Shown here: positions 8,387-17,539 of the stretch, piece after piece
How positions within the stretch are numbered: position 1 is the first letter of the stretch
How the letters are laid out: every line of letters begins with the position of its first letter
NCBI RefSeq assembly: GCF_019175365.1
Contig: NZ_CP059572.1
Coordinates: 6,386,001-6,450,000, forward strand
DNA length: 64,000 nucleotides
Reading direction: 5' to 3'
Source of the DNA: Actinomadura graeca
Lineage (GTDB): Bacteria; Actinomycetota; Actinomycetes; Streptosporangiales; Streptosporangiaceae
Notes under the pieces: generated by a model
What the model was told of the DNA's origin: nothing
What the model saw: only the letters and a program-made list of their open reading frames with translations
The model's database searches: none
Position numbers and translations under genes: made by a program

Positions 8387-9724
8387 GTGGAACTCTCCGT
8401 AGTGATGCCATGCCTGAACGAGGCGGAGACGGTCGAGACGTGCGTCCGCAAGACGATCCGCTTCTTCGAGGACAGCGGCATCGACGGCGAGGTCGTCATC
8501 GCCGACAACGGCAGCACCGACGGCAGCCAGCAGCTCGCCCGGGACGCGGGCGCCCGGGTCGTCCCGGTGGTCGACAAGGGCTACGGCAACGCCCTCATGG
8601 GCGGCATCCGCGCCGCGCGGGGCCGTTACGTCGCGATGGGCGACGCCGACGACTCCTACGACTTCGCCACCCTCGGCCCGTTCCTGGACGAGCTGCGCGA
8701 CGGCGCCGACCTCGTCATGGGCAACCGGTTCAAGGGCGGCATCGCCCCCGGCGCCATGCCGCCGCTGCACCGCTACCTCGGCAACCCGGTGCTGAGCTTC
8801 GTCGGGCGGCTGTTCTTCCGCAGCAAGATCGGTGACTTCCACTGCGGGCTCCGCGCGTTCAACAAGGAGTCGATCCTGCGGCTCGGCCTCCAGACCGGCG
8901 GCATGGAGTTCGCGAGCGAGATGGTCGTCAAGGCGACCCTGCAGAAGTACGACATCCGCGAGGTCCCGACCACGCTGTCGCCGGACGGCCGGTCCCGCGC
9001 CCCGCACCTGAACACCTGGCGGGACGGCTGGCGCCACCTGCGGTTCCTCATGCTCTACAGCCCGCGCTGGCTGTTCCTGATCCCCGGCCTGGTCTTCATG
9101 ACGCTAGGGCTCGTCGCGGGCATCGCGCTGTCCACCGGGCCGGTCACGGTCGGCGAGGTCGCCTTCGACGTCGACACCCTCGTCGGGGCGTCCGCCGCGC
9201 TGGTGATCGGCTTCCAGGCCGTGCTGTTCGCGCTGCTCACCAAGGTGTACGCGATGCAGGAGGGGTTCCTGCCGCACGACCGGCGCGTCCAGAGGATCAT
9301 CGACTGGTGGAGCCTGGAACGCGGCCTGCTGCTCGGCGGCCTGCTCGCGGTCGCGGGTCTCGGCGGTCTCGTCGCGTCGCTGCTGCACTGGCGCGTCAAC
9401 AGCTTCGGCGAGCTGGACCCGCGGCACTCGCTGCGCATCGTCGTGCCCGCCGCGACCGCGCTGGTGATGAGCCTCCAGGCCATCTTCGCCTCGCTGTTCG
9501 TCAGCATCCTCGGCATCCGCCGCCGCCAGCACCCGCCGCTCACCGACCCGGCGGAGGAGGCCGCGGGCGTCGTCGACGCCGCTGCCCAGAAGGTCGCGGG
9601 TGAGCGCGAGGCCGCCACGCTGGAGGCGGCCGGTCCCGGTGCCACCGCCGCGTCCGCCAAGAAGGCCGTGAAGTCCGGAAAGCCGGGAAACTCCGCAAAG
9701 GCCGGGGACAGGTCCGACAGCTGA
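8387..9724 (+). CDS. Family 2 glycosyltransferase with C-terminal membrane domain (polyprenyl-phosphate sugar synthase type)
   Basis: 445 aa. The first ~215 residues are a GT-A nucleotide-sugar domain. It starts with ELSVVMPCLNEAETVETCV, has NGSTDGSQQLA, and carries the metal-binding acidic motif MGDADDSYDF (about residues 83-92). The middle holds membrane helices at about 220-250, 260-285, 310-335 and 345-375, and a Lys/Ala-rich tail ends the protein. This layout is that of DPM1/DPG-synthase-like enzymes that load a sugar onto polyprenyl phosphate at the inner membrane face. It could supply donor to the neighbouring GT-C proteins. The GTG start has gaaggaga 6 nt upstream. The sugar is not shown by the sequence. 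Confidence 0.9.
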   Translation: MELSVVMPCLNEAETVETCVRKTIRFFEDSGIDGEVVIADNGSTDGSQQLARDAGARVVPVVDKGYGNALMGGIRAARGRYVAMGDADDSYDFATLGPFLDELRDGADLVMGNRFKGGIAPGAMPPLHRYLGNPVLSFVGRLFFRSKIGDFHCGLRAFNKESILRLGLQTGGMEFASEMVVKATLQKYDIREVPTTLSPDGRSRAPHLNTWRDGWRHLRFLMLYSPRWLFLIPGLVFMTLGLVAGIALSTGPVTVGEVAFDVDTLVGASAALVIGFQAVLFALLTKVYAMQEGFLPHDRRVQRIIDWWSLERGLLLGGLLAVAGLGGLVASLLHWRVNSFGELDPRHSLRIVVPAATALVMSLQAIFASLFVSILGIRRRQHPPLTDPAEEAAGVVDAAAQKVAGEREAATLEAAGPGATAASAKKAVKSGKPGNSAKAGDRSDS

Positions 9725-9732
9725 GGGCGGGC

Positions 9733-9781
9733 CGCTCCGCGCCGCCCGCGGCCGGGTCCATGAACGCGGCGGCGCGGAGCG
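9733..9781 (+). terminator. Long hairpin after the GT2 gene
   Basis: A perfect 14-bp stem, CGCTCCGCGCCGCC (9733-9746) with its complement at 9768-9781, around a 21-nt loop, begins 8 bp after the GT2 stop. It is purely G/C-based without a U-tract, the usual style in high-GC actinomycetes. Confidence 0.6.
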
Positions 9782-9907
9782 TGCCGGTCGCCGAGAACTT
9801 CCTGAACGTTCCCGGCCCGCGGACGCCGCCCCGTCCGGACTGTGACAGGCTTGTACGGCAATGGATCTTCCTCCCCTGACCGCGCGCCTCCGGCGCGCAG
9901 GACGACC

Positions 9908-11731
9908 ATGAGCACCGAGATCGAGCCCCTGCGGGCCGGAGCGGGCACCGCCCGCCCGCGGGCCGAGCCGTCCGGCACGGGCACCGTCCCGGCGCCGGCG
10001 CGCCGCGGCCGCTGGGTGTGGCTGTTCCTGCTCGGCTGGGTCCTCCAGGTCGCCGTACGGCTCTGGCTGGCGTCCGGGCAGACGATGCCGGTGGCGACGC
10101 CGGACGAGGCGGGCTACCTGTTCGCCGCCCGCGTCCTCACCGGCGGCCCCGACGCGGACCTGTCGTACGGGACGGTCTACCGCGGCGGCTACCCCCTTCT
10201 GCTGACCCCCGCCTTCTGGATCGGCGACGACCCGGTCACCGTCTACCGCTCCGCGCTGGTGATCAACGCGCTCGTCAGCGCGCTGATGCTGCCGCTGGCG
10301 TACCTGCTGCTGCGCGCGCTCCACGTGCGGCGGCGCTGGTCGTACGTGTTCGCGCACGTCACGGCGCTGCTGCCGGGCGTGCTGTTCTACTCCGAGTTCG
10401 TGCTGACCGACGCGGTCCTGCCGGTGGTGCTGCTCGGCTGGCTCCTGCTCGTCCACGCATGGCTGACCGCGCCGAACACGGCCCCGCCCCACCGCGTCAC
10501 TCTGTACGGGGCGGGAGCGTCACTTCTCGTCGTGTTCGCCTACACCTCGCACACCCGCGGCGCCATCTTCCTCGTCGTGCACGGCGCGCTGCTGGCCGCC
10601 GCGGTGCTGTGCAAGTGGCGCCCCTGGCGCGCCGCCGCGTCCGCCGCACTGGTCGCCCTCGCGGGCACGTTCGCCGGGACGCTCCTCAACCACTCGCTGC
10701 TGCCGCACCTGTACCCGGCCGGTGACAACGACCTCAGCGGCAACCTCGCCCGCCGCCTCACCACCCAGGACGGCATGACCTGGACCCTGTCGCTCGGCAC
10801 CGGCCAGGTCTGGTACCAGGCCGTCGCCACCGGCGGCCTCGCCGCGCTCGGCCTGGTCACCGTGGCCTTCGCGGCGGTCCGCCGGGGAACGCCCGCGCGG
10901 CTGCGCGCCCTCGCGCTCGGCCTCCTCGCGATCGTCGCGGGCATCGCGTTCGCCACATCGGCGGCGCTTCCGGTCGAGTACCGCATCGGCAACTACGTCT
11001 ACGGCCGCTACCTCGCCTGCGTCACCCCGATCCTGGTCGCCGTCGGCGTCGCCGTGCTGCTGCGCGCCCCGCGGCGCATGCTGCCCCGGGCGGTGTGCTC
11101 GGCGGCCGTCCTGACCGTCCTCGCGGCCTGCGTCGTCCAGTGGTACGCGGGCGACCGGCTCAGCCGCTACACCTACACCCGCTACGACTTCCCCGAGACC
11201 TCGTTCCTGACCTGGGACTGGACGTCGTTCCGCCTTTGGCACGCGACGCTCGCGGGCCTCACCCTGCTCGGCCTGGCCGTCCTCTCGACGCAACTGCGCC
11301 GCCCCTCCCGCGAGGCGGGCCCCCTCGTCCTCGCCGGCCTCCTCGCGGCCGTCGCCCTCGCCACGGTCGTGACCGCGACCGACCGGATCGCCCGCCCGCT
11401 CGTCCGCGAGACGACCGCGCACACCGACCTGCGCGGCCGCGCCGACCTCCCGCACACCCGGTCCATCGCCCTCGACTGGAACGTCCCCTGGACGATCCGG
11501 CTGTCCCACTACTACTGGGCCTGGTGGAGCGACGGCAGCATCTTCGACGCCCGCTGGACGAAACCACCCCAGAACGTCGACATGGTCGTCCTGTCCTGGC
11601 CCAAGAACGTCCCCGCCACCGCCACCTGGCCAGGCGGCGCCCCCGACGGCTGGAAGGTCACCGACAGCCGCCGCACCCCAGAAGGCGACTGGGTCGCATG
11701 GATCGCACCCCCCGCGGCGTCAGGCGCCTAA
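9908..11731 (+). CDS. GT-C-like polytopic membrane protein, probable glycosyltransferase
   Basis: 607 aa from an ATG at 9908; the same frame opens at 9842, but the canonical N-terminus (MSTEIEPLRAG) and a weak GGACGA site favour 9908. A ~40-residue disordered N-terminus precedes the first helix (WVWLFLLGWVLQVAVRLWL). The first outer loop has ATPDEAGYLFAARVLTGG, whose DE pair matches the catalytic position of GT39/GT83-type enzymes. About 11 helices follow, and the C-terminal ~100 residues form a soluble domain ending WKVTDSRRTPEGDWVAW. It lies downstream of the GT2 gene and faces another GT-C-like gene. The donor is probably a polyprenyl-linked sugar. Confidence 0.8.
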   Translation: MSTEIEPLRAGAGTARPRAEPSGTGTVPAPARRGRWVWLFLLGWVLQVAVRLWLASGQTMPVATPDEAGYLFAARVLTGGPDADLSYGTVYRGGYPLLLTPAFWIGDDPVTVYRSALVINALVSALMLPLAYLLLRALHVRRRWSYVFAHVTALLPGVLFYSEFVLTDAVLPVVLLGWLLLVHAWLTAPNTAPPHRVTLYGAGASLLVVFAYTSHTRGAIFLVVHGALLAAAVLCKWRPWRAAASAALVALAGTFAGTLLNHSLLPHLYPAGDNDLSGNLARRLTTQDGMTWTLSLGTGQVWYQAVATGGLAALGLVTVAFAAVRRGTPARLRALALGLLAIVAGIAFATSAALPVEYRIGNYVYGRYLACVTPILVAVGVAVLLRAPRRMLPRAVCSAAVLTVLAACVVQWYAGDRLSRYTYTRYDFPETSFLTWDWTSFRLWHATLAGLTLLGLAVLSTQLRRPSREAGPLVLAGLLAAVALATVVTATDRIARPLVRETTAHTDLRGRADLPHTRSIALDWNVPWTIRLSHYYWAWWSDGSIFDARWTKPPQNVDMVVLSWPKNVPATATWPGGAPDGWKVTDSRRTPEGDWVAWIAPPAASGA

Positions 11732-11827
11732 GCGCCTCCCTTTCAAGTGCATCGCCCTCGGCGGTCGGGCCTTGGCGGCCCTTCCTTCAACGGGCGTTGC
11801 GCGATCGCTGTGTCGTGGGCCTTGCGG

Positions 11828-13441
11828 TTAGTCCGCGGCGCCGGGGGGTGGGTTCCAGAGTTGGAGGACGTTGTCGCTGGAGTGCCACATGAGCGTCCAG
11901 CCTTGGGCCGGGGCGGGGCGCCAGCCGGCGGCTATCGGGGATTCCTGGCCGCGCCAGCGGGTGAAGAGCATCGGGCCTTCGAGGGCGTTGCGGGGGATCT
12001 GAGGCATGTAGTGCGGGAAGTCGCGGATTTCGCCGTTCCAGATCGGGTCGCCCCACATGTCGCGGGTGTAGAACGTCAGCGTCTGCGCCAGGCGGCGGTC
12101 GGCGCAGATCAGCCGGATGTCGCCGTGATCGCCCAGGTAGCCGCGCAGCTCGTTCCAGGCCGTGTCGCGTGGAAGGTCGGGGACGGCGCGGACGGCGGAC
12201 ACCGCGTACGTCCCGCCGAGCGCCACCGCCAGGACGGGGGCGATCACCGTGCGGACGCGCAGGCGCCGGGCCAGGCCGTCCGGCAGCATCCGTGCCATCA
12301 GGATCAGTGACCCGAAACCGCCCGCGAGCAGCGCGGGGAGCACCGCGAACCAGTAGCGCGGCAGCCATGCGCGCAGCGAGATGCTGTTCGGGTCGAGGAC
12401 CCCCGAGAGCACCGTCAGCGGCAGGGCGAGGGTGAAGAACCACACCAGGACGAGCGCCAGCCGCCGGTCGCGGGTGACGGCGCAGCCGACGGCCGTCAGC
12501 ACCAGCAGCCCGACGAAGACCGTGCCCAGCGGCTGCCAGTCGTGCATCGCGCGCAGGAAGGAGCGCAGCGCCAGCTCCCTCGTCACGTAGTCGCGGGACT
12601 GGCCGCCGTGCTCGGCCGCCGACAGCAGGCCCGCCAGCGGGTCACCCCAGACCACCGCGTTGTGGACGAGGTTCACCGCGAGGACCGCGACCATCGGCAC
12701 GCCGATCGTGATGTTGCGGCGCCACGGTATGCGCAGCAGCCACAGGTACACGGGGATCGGCAGGAACAGGAAGGCGAGGAACTCCCGGACCAGGAACGCC
12801 GATGCCATGAGCAGCCCGGCGGCGACCAGGTACCGGGTCTGGGCGCGTCCCGTCCGGCGGCCCGCGACGATCAGCGCCGCCATTCCGAGGGTGAAAAGCC
12901 CCGCTCCGGGCATGTCGGGCAGCATCACGCCGGTCGACCAGGTGATGTCGTGGCCGAACGGGTTGGTCATGGTGAAGAACGGGTTGATCAGCAGGACCAG
13001 CGCGGACGCCAGCCCCGCGAGGTCCCCGAACAGCGACCGGACGACCAGGTACGTCCCGGCGAAGAACGCGCAGCCCCCGAGCGCCGCGATCACGAAGTAG
13101 GCGGCCTGGCCGGGTCCGAGGACGTCCTGGACGAGCCGCGCGGGCAGCACCAGCCCGATCCGGGTCACCTGGTGCGGGACCTCGTCGAACGGCCACTGCG
13201 TGAGCGGGACGTCCGGCCAGTCGCGGGCGCCGAGCCACACGTAGTACGGGTCGAAGTACAGCGGCGGCGTCATGATCACCCACTGGGCGAGCACGGCGCA
13301 GGCCGCCACCAGCAGGGCCAGCCACACGGCGCGCCGCGTCCGCCGGACGCGCCGCAGCGCGCGGGCCAGCGGCCGGGGCGGCTCGTCCCGCCGGGTCGTC
13401 GGTTCCTTGACGGACGGCTCGCCGGCCGTGGTCTGGGCCAT
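11828..13441 (-). CDS. GT-C-like polytopic membrane protein, probable glycosyltransferase
   Basis: 537 aa with a basic N-terminus (about 35 residues) and about 10-11 membrane helices. The first outer loop contains MTPPLYFDPYYVWLGARDWPD, with the Asp expected near the active site of this superfamily. Later it has NPFGHDITWSTGVMLPDMPG and FLVREFLAFLFLPIPVYLWL. A soluble C-terminal domain of ~110 residues is similar in style to that of the convergent neighbour. The start is the ATG at 13441 with GCGAGGC upstream. It is a distant relative of PMT/ArnT-like proteins. The glycan it acts on cannot be read from the sequence. Confidence 0.78.
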   Translation of the reverse strand: MAQTTAGEPSVKEPTTRRDEPPRPLARALRRVRRTRRAVWLALLVAACAVLAQWVIMTPPLYFDPYYVWLGARDWPDVPLTQWPFDEVPHQVTRIGLVLPARLVQDVLGPGQAAYFVIAALGGCAFFAGTYLVVRSLFGDLAGLASALVLLINPFFTMTNPFGHDITWSTGVMLPDMPGAGLFTLGMAALIVAGRRTGRAQTRYLVAAGLLMASAFLVREFLAFLFLPIPVYLWLLRIPWRRNITIGVPMVAVLAVNLVHNAVVWGDPLAGLLSAAEHGGQSRDYVTRELALRSFLRAMHDWQPLGTVFVGLLVLTAVGCAVTRDRRLALVLVWFFTLALPLTVLSGVLDPNSISLRAWLPRYWFAVLPALLAGGFGSLILMARMLPDGLARRLRVRTVIAPVLAVALGGTYAVSAVRAVPDLPRDTAWNELRGYLGDHGDIRLICADRRLAQTLTFYTRDMWGDPIWNGEIRDFPHYMPQIPRNALEGPMLFTRWRGQESPIAAGWRPAPAQGWTLMWHSSDNVLQLWNPPPGAAD

Positions 13442-13607
13442 GCCTCGCTTCTGCCTCGCTAGGGTCCTGGTGCCGCCGGTCCCGCGGCGCCGGGGGGCTC
13501 TACGCCCGAAGTCCCGGTGCCGCCGGAACGCCGGACCAGGCTACTCGCGTCAGAGACCGCTCGGAGGCCCTGGTCGGGGATCCTCGGGAACCCTTCAGGG
13601 GCCAGGG

Positions 13608-13616
13608 TTATCCACA
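13608..13616 (+). promoter_or_regulatory. Perfect consensus DnaA box upstream of metG
   Basis: TTATCCACA, the classic DnaA 9-mer, lies 38 bp before the metG -10 element in the divergent gap. A single box in a GC-rich genome may be a regulatory or titration site rather than an origin; no other box or AT-rich unwinding element is near. Confidence 0.35.
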
Positions 13617-13666
13617 GGCGCGATAAACGTGCGGGCGAGGGGGCGGACGCGACTACCCTTGATTCC

Positions 13667-15460
13667 ATGTCCTCGTCAAGCCGACACATCCTGGCCGCGC
13701 CCGCCTGGCCGTACGCCAACGGGCCCCGTCACATCGGGCACGTCTCCGGTTTCGCGCTGCCCGCCGACATGTTCAGCCGCTACCAGCGGATGGCGGGCAA
13801 CCAGGTCCTGATGGTCAGCGGCACCGACGAGCACGGCACCCCCGTCCAGGTGCAGGCCGACAAGGAGGGCGTGACCGCCCGGGAACTCGCCGACCGGTAC
13901 AACGCCGTGATCGCCGAGGACCTGCACGGCCTCGGCATGTCCTACGACCTGTTCACCCGGACCACGACCCGCAACCACTACGCGGTCGTCCAGGAGATCT
14001 TCAAGGGCCTGTACGACAACGGCTACATCTTCGCCAAGGCCACCATGGGCGCGATCTCGCCGTCCACCGGCCGGACCCTGCCCGACCGCTACATCGAGGG
14101 CACCTGCCCGATCTGCGGATACGACGGCGCGCGCGGCGACCAGTGCGACAACTGCGGCAACCAGCTCGACCCGATCGACCTGATCAACCCGGTGAGCCGG
14201 ATCAACGGCGAGAAGCCCAAGTTCGTCGAGACCGAGCACCTGATGCTCGACCTGCCCGCCTTCACCGACGTCCTCGGCCGGTACCTGCGCGGCAAGCAGG
14301 GCGACTGGCGCCCGAACGTGCTGAAGTTCTCGCTGAACCTCCTGGACGACATGCAGCCCCGCGCGATCAGCCGCGACCTCGACTGGGGCGTGCCGATCCC
14401 GCTGGACGGCTGGCGCGAGAACCCGGCCAAGAAGCTCTACGTGTGGTTCGACGCGGTCATCGGCTACTTCTCGGCATCGGTGGAATGGGCGCGGCGGTCG
14501 GGTGACCCGGAGGCGTGGCGCGCCTGGTGGCAGGACCCCGACGCCCTGTCGTACTACTTCATGGGCAAGGACAACATCGTCTTCCACGCCGAGATCTGGC
14601 CGGCGATCCTGCTCGGCTACAGCGGCCAGGGCGACAAGGGCGGCACCCCCGGCTCGCTGGGCGCGCTCAACGTCCCGACCGAGGTGGTCTCGTCGGAGTT
14701 CCTCACGATGGAGGGCAAGAAGTTCTCCTCGTCCCGGCAGGTCGTCATCTACGTGAAGGACTTCCTGGAGCGCTACGACGTGGACGCGCTGCGCTACTAC
14801 GTCGCGGTCGCCGGTCCCGAGAACCAGGACACCGACTTCACCTGGTCGGAGTTCGTCCGCCGCAACAACGACGAGCTGGTCGCGGCCTGGGGCAACCTGG
14901 TCAACCGGTCGGTGAACCTCGCGGCGAAGAACTTCGGCGCGATCCCCGGGCCCGGCGATCTCACCGACGCCGACCGGGCGCTGATGGAGCGCAGCCGCAC
15001 CGCGTTCGCCGCGGTCGGCGCCGAGCTGGAGCGGTCACGGTTCAAGAACGCGATCACCGAGGCGCTCGACGTCGTCCGCGACGCGAACCGGTACCTGTCC
15101 GACCAGGCCCCCTGGAAGCTGAAGGACGACCCGGCCCGCGTCCAGTCGATCCTGCACACCACGCTCCAGGTCGTGGACGACGCCAAAACGCTGCTCACGC
15201 CGTTCCTGCCGAACTCGTCCCAGAAGGTGTACGAGATGCTCGGCGGCGACGGGGTGTGGAGCGGCATGCCGGAGCTGAAGACGGTGTCGGAGGAGGGCGG
15301 CCCGGACTACCGGATCCTGACCGGCGACTACGCCACGCAGGGCCGCTGGGAGTCCACGCCGATCAAGGCGGGCGTCCCGCTGGAGAAGCCGGTCCCGCTG
15401 TTCAAGAAGCTCGACACGTCCGTGGTGGACGAGGAACTCGCCCGCCTGGAGCAGCCGTGA
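13667..15460 (+). CDS. metG: Methionyl-tRNA synthetase
   Basis: 597 aa class I aminoacyl-tRNA synthetase. The HIGH box is in PRHIGHVSG (about residue 22). The CP domain carries zinc-binding pairs CPIC and CDNC (about residues 147-164). The KMSKS-equivalent loop is GKKFSSSRQ. An anticodon-binding helical domain fills the C-terminal third, with no EMAP/dimer extension. The frame is open from 13517, but the true N-terminus [19 protein letters not shown] starts at 13667. TACCCT at 13654-13659 is 7 nt before the ATG, so the mRNA is probably leaderless. The tatD gene overlaps its stop by 4 nt. Confidence 0.97.
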   Translation: MSSSSRHILAAPAWPYANGPRHIGHVSGFALPADMFSRYQRMAGNQVLMVSGTDEHGTPVQVQADKEGVTARELADRYNAVIAEDLHGLGMSYDLFTRTTTRNHYAVVQEIFKGLYDNGYIFAKATMGAISPSTGRTLPDRYIEGTCPICGYDGARGDQCDNCGNQLDPIDLINPVSRINGEKPKFVETEHLMLDLPAFTDVLGRYLRGKQGDWRPNVLKFSLNLLDDMQPRAISRDLDWGVPIPLDGWRENPAKKLYVWFDAVIGYFSASVEWARRSGDPEAWRAWWQDPDALSYYFMGKDNIVFHAEIWPAILLGYSGQGDKGGTPGSLGALNVPTEVVSSEFLTMEGKKFSSSRQVVIYVKDFLERYDVDALRYYVAVAGPENQDTDFTWSEFVRRNNDELVAAWGNLVNRSVNLAAKNFGAIPGPGDLTDADRALMERSRTAFAAVGAELERSRFKNAITEALDVVRDANRYLSDQAPWKLKDDPARVQSILHTTLQVVDDAKTLLTPFLPNSSQKVYEMLGGDGVWSGMPELKTVSEEGGPDYRILTGDYATQGRWESTPIKAGVPLEKPVPLFKKLDTSVVDEELARLEQP

Positions 15461-16284
15461 CCCGCGACCAGCAGGACGGGCAGGCCGCCCGTTCGTATCC
15501 GCCGCTGCCCGACCGGCTGCCCGTCGCGGTGTTCGACAGCCACTGCCATCTCGACATCGTCGGGACGCCGGTGGAGGAGCAGCTCGCGTCGGCGAAGGCG
15601 GCGGGGGTCACGCGGATCGTCACGATCGGCTGCGACCTGCCGTCCTCCCGGTTCGCGGTCGACACCGCCACCGAGTTCGACGACGTCTACGCCGCCGTGG
15701 CGATCCACCCGAACGAGACCACGCGGATCTCCGACGCCGTCCTGGACGACATCGCCGCGCTGGCCGCCCACCCTAAGGTCCGCGCCATCGGCGAGACCGG
15801 CCTGGACCACTACCGGGACTGGGCGCCCAAGACCGCCCAGGAGGAGTCGTTCCGCGGCCACATCGACATCGCCAAGCGCACCGGCAAGGCCCTCGTCATC
15901 CACGACCGCGAGGCGCACGACGACGTGCTCGCGATCCTCCTCGACGAGGGCGCACCCGACCGCGTCGTGTTCCACTGCTACTCCGGCGACGAGCGCATGG
16001 CGGAGATCTGCGCCGAGCGCGGCTACCTGATGAGCTTCGCCGGGAACGTGACGTTCAAGAACGCCGACCCCCTCCGCGCGGCCCTGCGCGCCGCGCCGCT
16101 CGACCTCGTCCTGGTCGAGACGGACGCGCCCTTCCTGACGCCGATCCCGCACCGGGGCAAGCCGAACGCCTCGTACCTGATCCCGCACACCGTCCGCGCA
16201 ATGGCCGAGATCAAGGACGTGGACGTGACGGACCTCTGCACCGCCATAGCCGAAAACGGAGAACGCACCTTCGGCCCCTGGTAG
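15457..16284 (+). CDS. tatD: TatD-family metal-dependent hydrolase (deoxyribonuclease)
   Basis: 275 aa TIM-barrel amidohydrolase fold. Metal-binding motifs are FDSHCHLD near the N-terminus, [16 protein letters not shown] (bridging Glu), [17 protein letters not shown] and LVETDAPFL, all in the expected order. The GTG start at 15457 overlaps the metG stop (GTGA), so it is translationally coupled to metG. TatD proteins are 3'-5' DNases with roles in DNA repair or degradation; the exact substrate here is untested. The order metG-tatD-rpfB-ksgA matches Rv1007c-Rv1010. Confidence 0.94.
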   Translation: MTRDQQDGQAARSYPPLPDRLPVAVFDSHCHLDIVGTPVEEQLASAKAAGVTRIVTIGCDLPSSRFAVDTATEFDDVYAAVAIHPNETTRISDAVLDDIAALAAHPKVRAIGETGLDHYRDWAPKTAQEESFRGHIDIAKRTGKALVIHDREAHDDVLAILLDEGAPDRVVFHCYSGDERMAEICAERGYLMSFAGNVTFKNADPLRAALRAAPLDLVLVETDAPFLTPIPHRGKPNASYLIPHTVRAMAEIKDVDVTDLCTAIAENGERTFGPW

Positions 16285-16711
16285 CCCCATCGCCCCTGCG
16301 GGCTGTCCGCCCGACATCAGGGCTCAGAGCCTCTCAGCCGTTCAAGTCCCCGCGCCGCACACGAACCCCCGCGCGGGGCCCGGCCGCGAGAACAGGACAG
16401 AGAACGACCGCACGCGCTCTGCACCCGCAACCTGTCCGTTGCGCCGTGCCCGGCCACAGCCGACCGAATCCGGGGAGCGACCGAACGCGTTTCGAGCGTG
16501 GGCGCCATTCGTTGCTCGCAACGCTTGGCGGGCTGCCATCCTCGGGGTCGGTGTCGGACGTGGGGGCGTTGTGAGCTGGCGTGGGAGGCGGAAGTTTCGC
16601 CCCCCGAAGTGACCTTTGGGGGCGTTGAGGTGGCGGAGAACGGTTGGCTGGCCTACTCTCTGGCGCGGTGAGACGGGCGCCCCCCAGCCCGGCCGGCCTT
16701 GGAGGAGAACG
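16285..16711. other. Non-coding region upstream of rpfB
   Basis: This 427-bp gap has no convincing gene. It contains a CCCC-GCGC-GGGG self-complementary element (16367-16378), a CGTTGC/GCAACG palindrome (16510-16523), and an 11-bp direct repeat TGGGGGCGTTG at 16561 and 16617. A likely -10 TACTCT is at 16654-16659, which would give rpfB a leader of about 45 nt. c-di-AMP riboswitches precede some actinobacterial rpf genes, but I could not match that consensus here. Confidence 0.4.
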
Positions 16712-17521
16712 GTGCGTCGAGCCCCCACGACCCCTGCGGTACCCGTCCTGCTGGCGACCGCGCTGCTCGCCGCGGCCTGCGGCGGGGGCGGCGGATCCGG
16801 CGCGCAGGGCAAGGCCGCGCCCGTCGCGGACGTTCCCCGGACGAGCGCCCCCGCCCCGGCCCCCCGCAAGATCGTCATCGTGGTCGACAAGAAGAAGACC
16901 GAGACGATGACGACGGGGACGACCGTCCAGCAGGTGCTCGACCAGGCGAAGATCCCGCTCGGCCCGCACGACCTCGTCGCGCCGCCGCGCGACCGGCCCG
17001 CCGGAGAGGTGATCAAGGTGGTGCGGCTGCTGTCGGCGCCGGTGACGAAGGTCGTGAAGGTGGCCGCGCCGACCGTCCGCAAGAAGAGCTCGTCGGTGGC
17101 CCCGTTCAGTGAGAAGGAGCTCCGCAAGGGCAGGCCGGGGCTGAAGATCGTGCAGACCGCCTATGTCCGCCGCAAGGGCAAGAAGGTCAAGACGGTCATC
17201 TCGGAGAAGGTCAAGCGCAAGCCCGTCGCGCGGATCCTCGCCGTCGGGCCGCAGTCGGCCGGTGGGGGCTCCGCGGCGCGGCTGAACTGGCAGGGCCTCG
17301 CCAAGTGCGAGTCCAATAACAACCCGAAGGCCGTGAACCCGGCCGGGTACTACGGGCTGTACCAGTTCTCGATGGCGTCGTGGGCGTCGGTCGGGGGGAA
17401 GGGCAGGCCGTCCGACGCGAGCGCGGGCGAGCAGACGTACCGGGCGCAGCTTCTTTACAACAAGGTCAACGGGCGTTGGCAGGGGCAGTGGCCCAACTGT
17501 GGACGCTTTTTGTTCTCGTAG
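16712..17521 (+). CDS. rpfB: Resuscitation-promoting factor RpfB-type lytic transglycosylase
   Basis: 269 aa. The start is the GTG at 16712 with GGAGGAG 5 nt upstream. The signal sequence ends in a lipobox-like LLAAAC (Cys 23), so it is probably a lipoprotein on the outer membrane face. One DUF348 ubiquitin-like domain (about 48-95) and one G5 domain (about 97-175) precede the C-terminal Rpf catalytic domain (about 188-269). That domain keeps the catalytic Glu in KCESNNNPKA, the GYYGLYQFS core and the second Cys (WPNCG). It cleaves peptidoglycan glycan strands during growth and resuscitation. Mycobacterial RpfB has three DUF348 repeats; this one has one. ksgA starts 18 bp downstream. Confidence 0.94.
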   Translation: MRRAPTTPAVPVLLATALLAAACGGGGGSGAQGKAAPVADVPRTSAPAPAPRKIVIVVDKKKTETMTTGTTVQQVLDQAKIPLGPHDLVAPPRDRPAGEVIKVVRLLSAPVTKVVKVAAPTVRKKSSSVAPFSEKELRKGRPGLKIVQTAYVRRKGKKVKTVISEKVKRKPVARILAVGPQSAGGGSAARLNWQGLAKCESNNNPKAVNPAGYYGLYQFSMASWASVGGKGRPSDASAGEQTYRAQLLYNKVNGRWQGQWPNCGRFLFS

Positions 17522-17539
17522 GTTTGAGACACTTGTTTC

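Noticed and set aside
11767..11781. Terminator between the two convergent GT-C-like genes (GGGCC-ttggc-GGCCC)
   Set aside because: The stem is only 5 bp and could be chance in such GC-rich DNA.
16440..16660. Possible c-di-AMP (ydaO-type) riboswitch before rpfB
   Set aside because: Only a short CCGAATCC-like piece resembles the consensus. I could not place the paired stems, and the likely transcription start is downstream.
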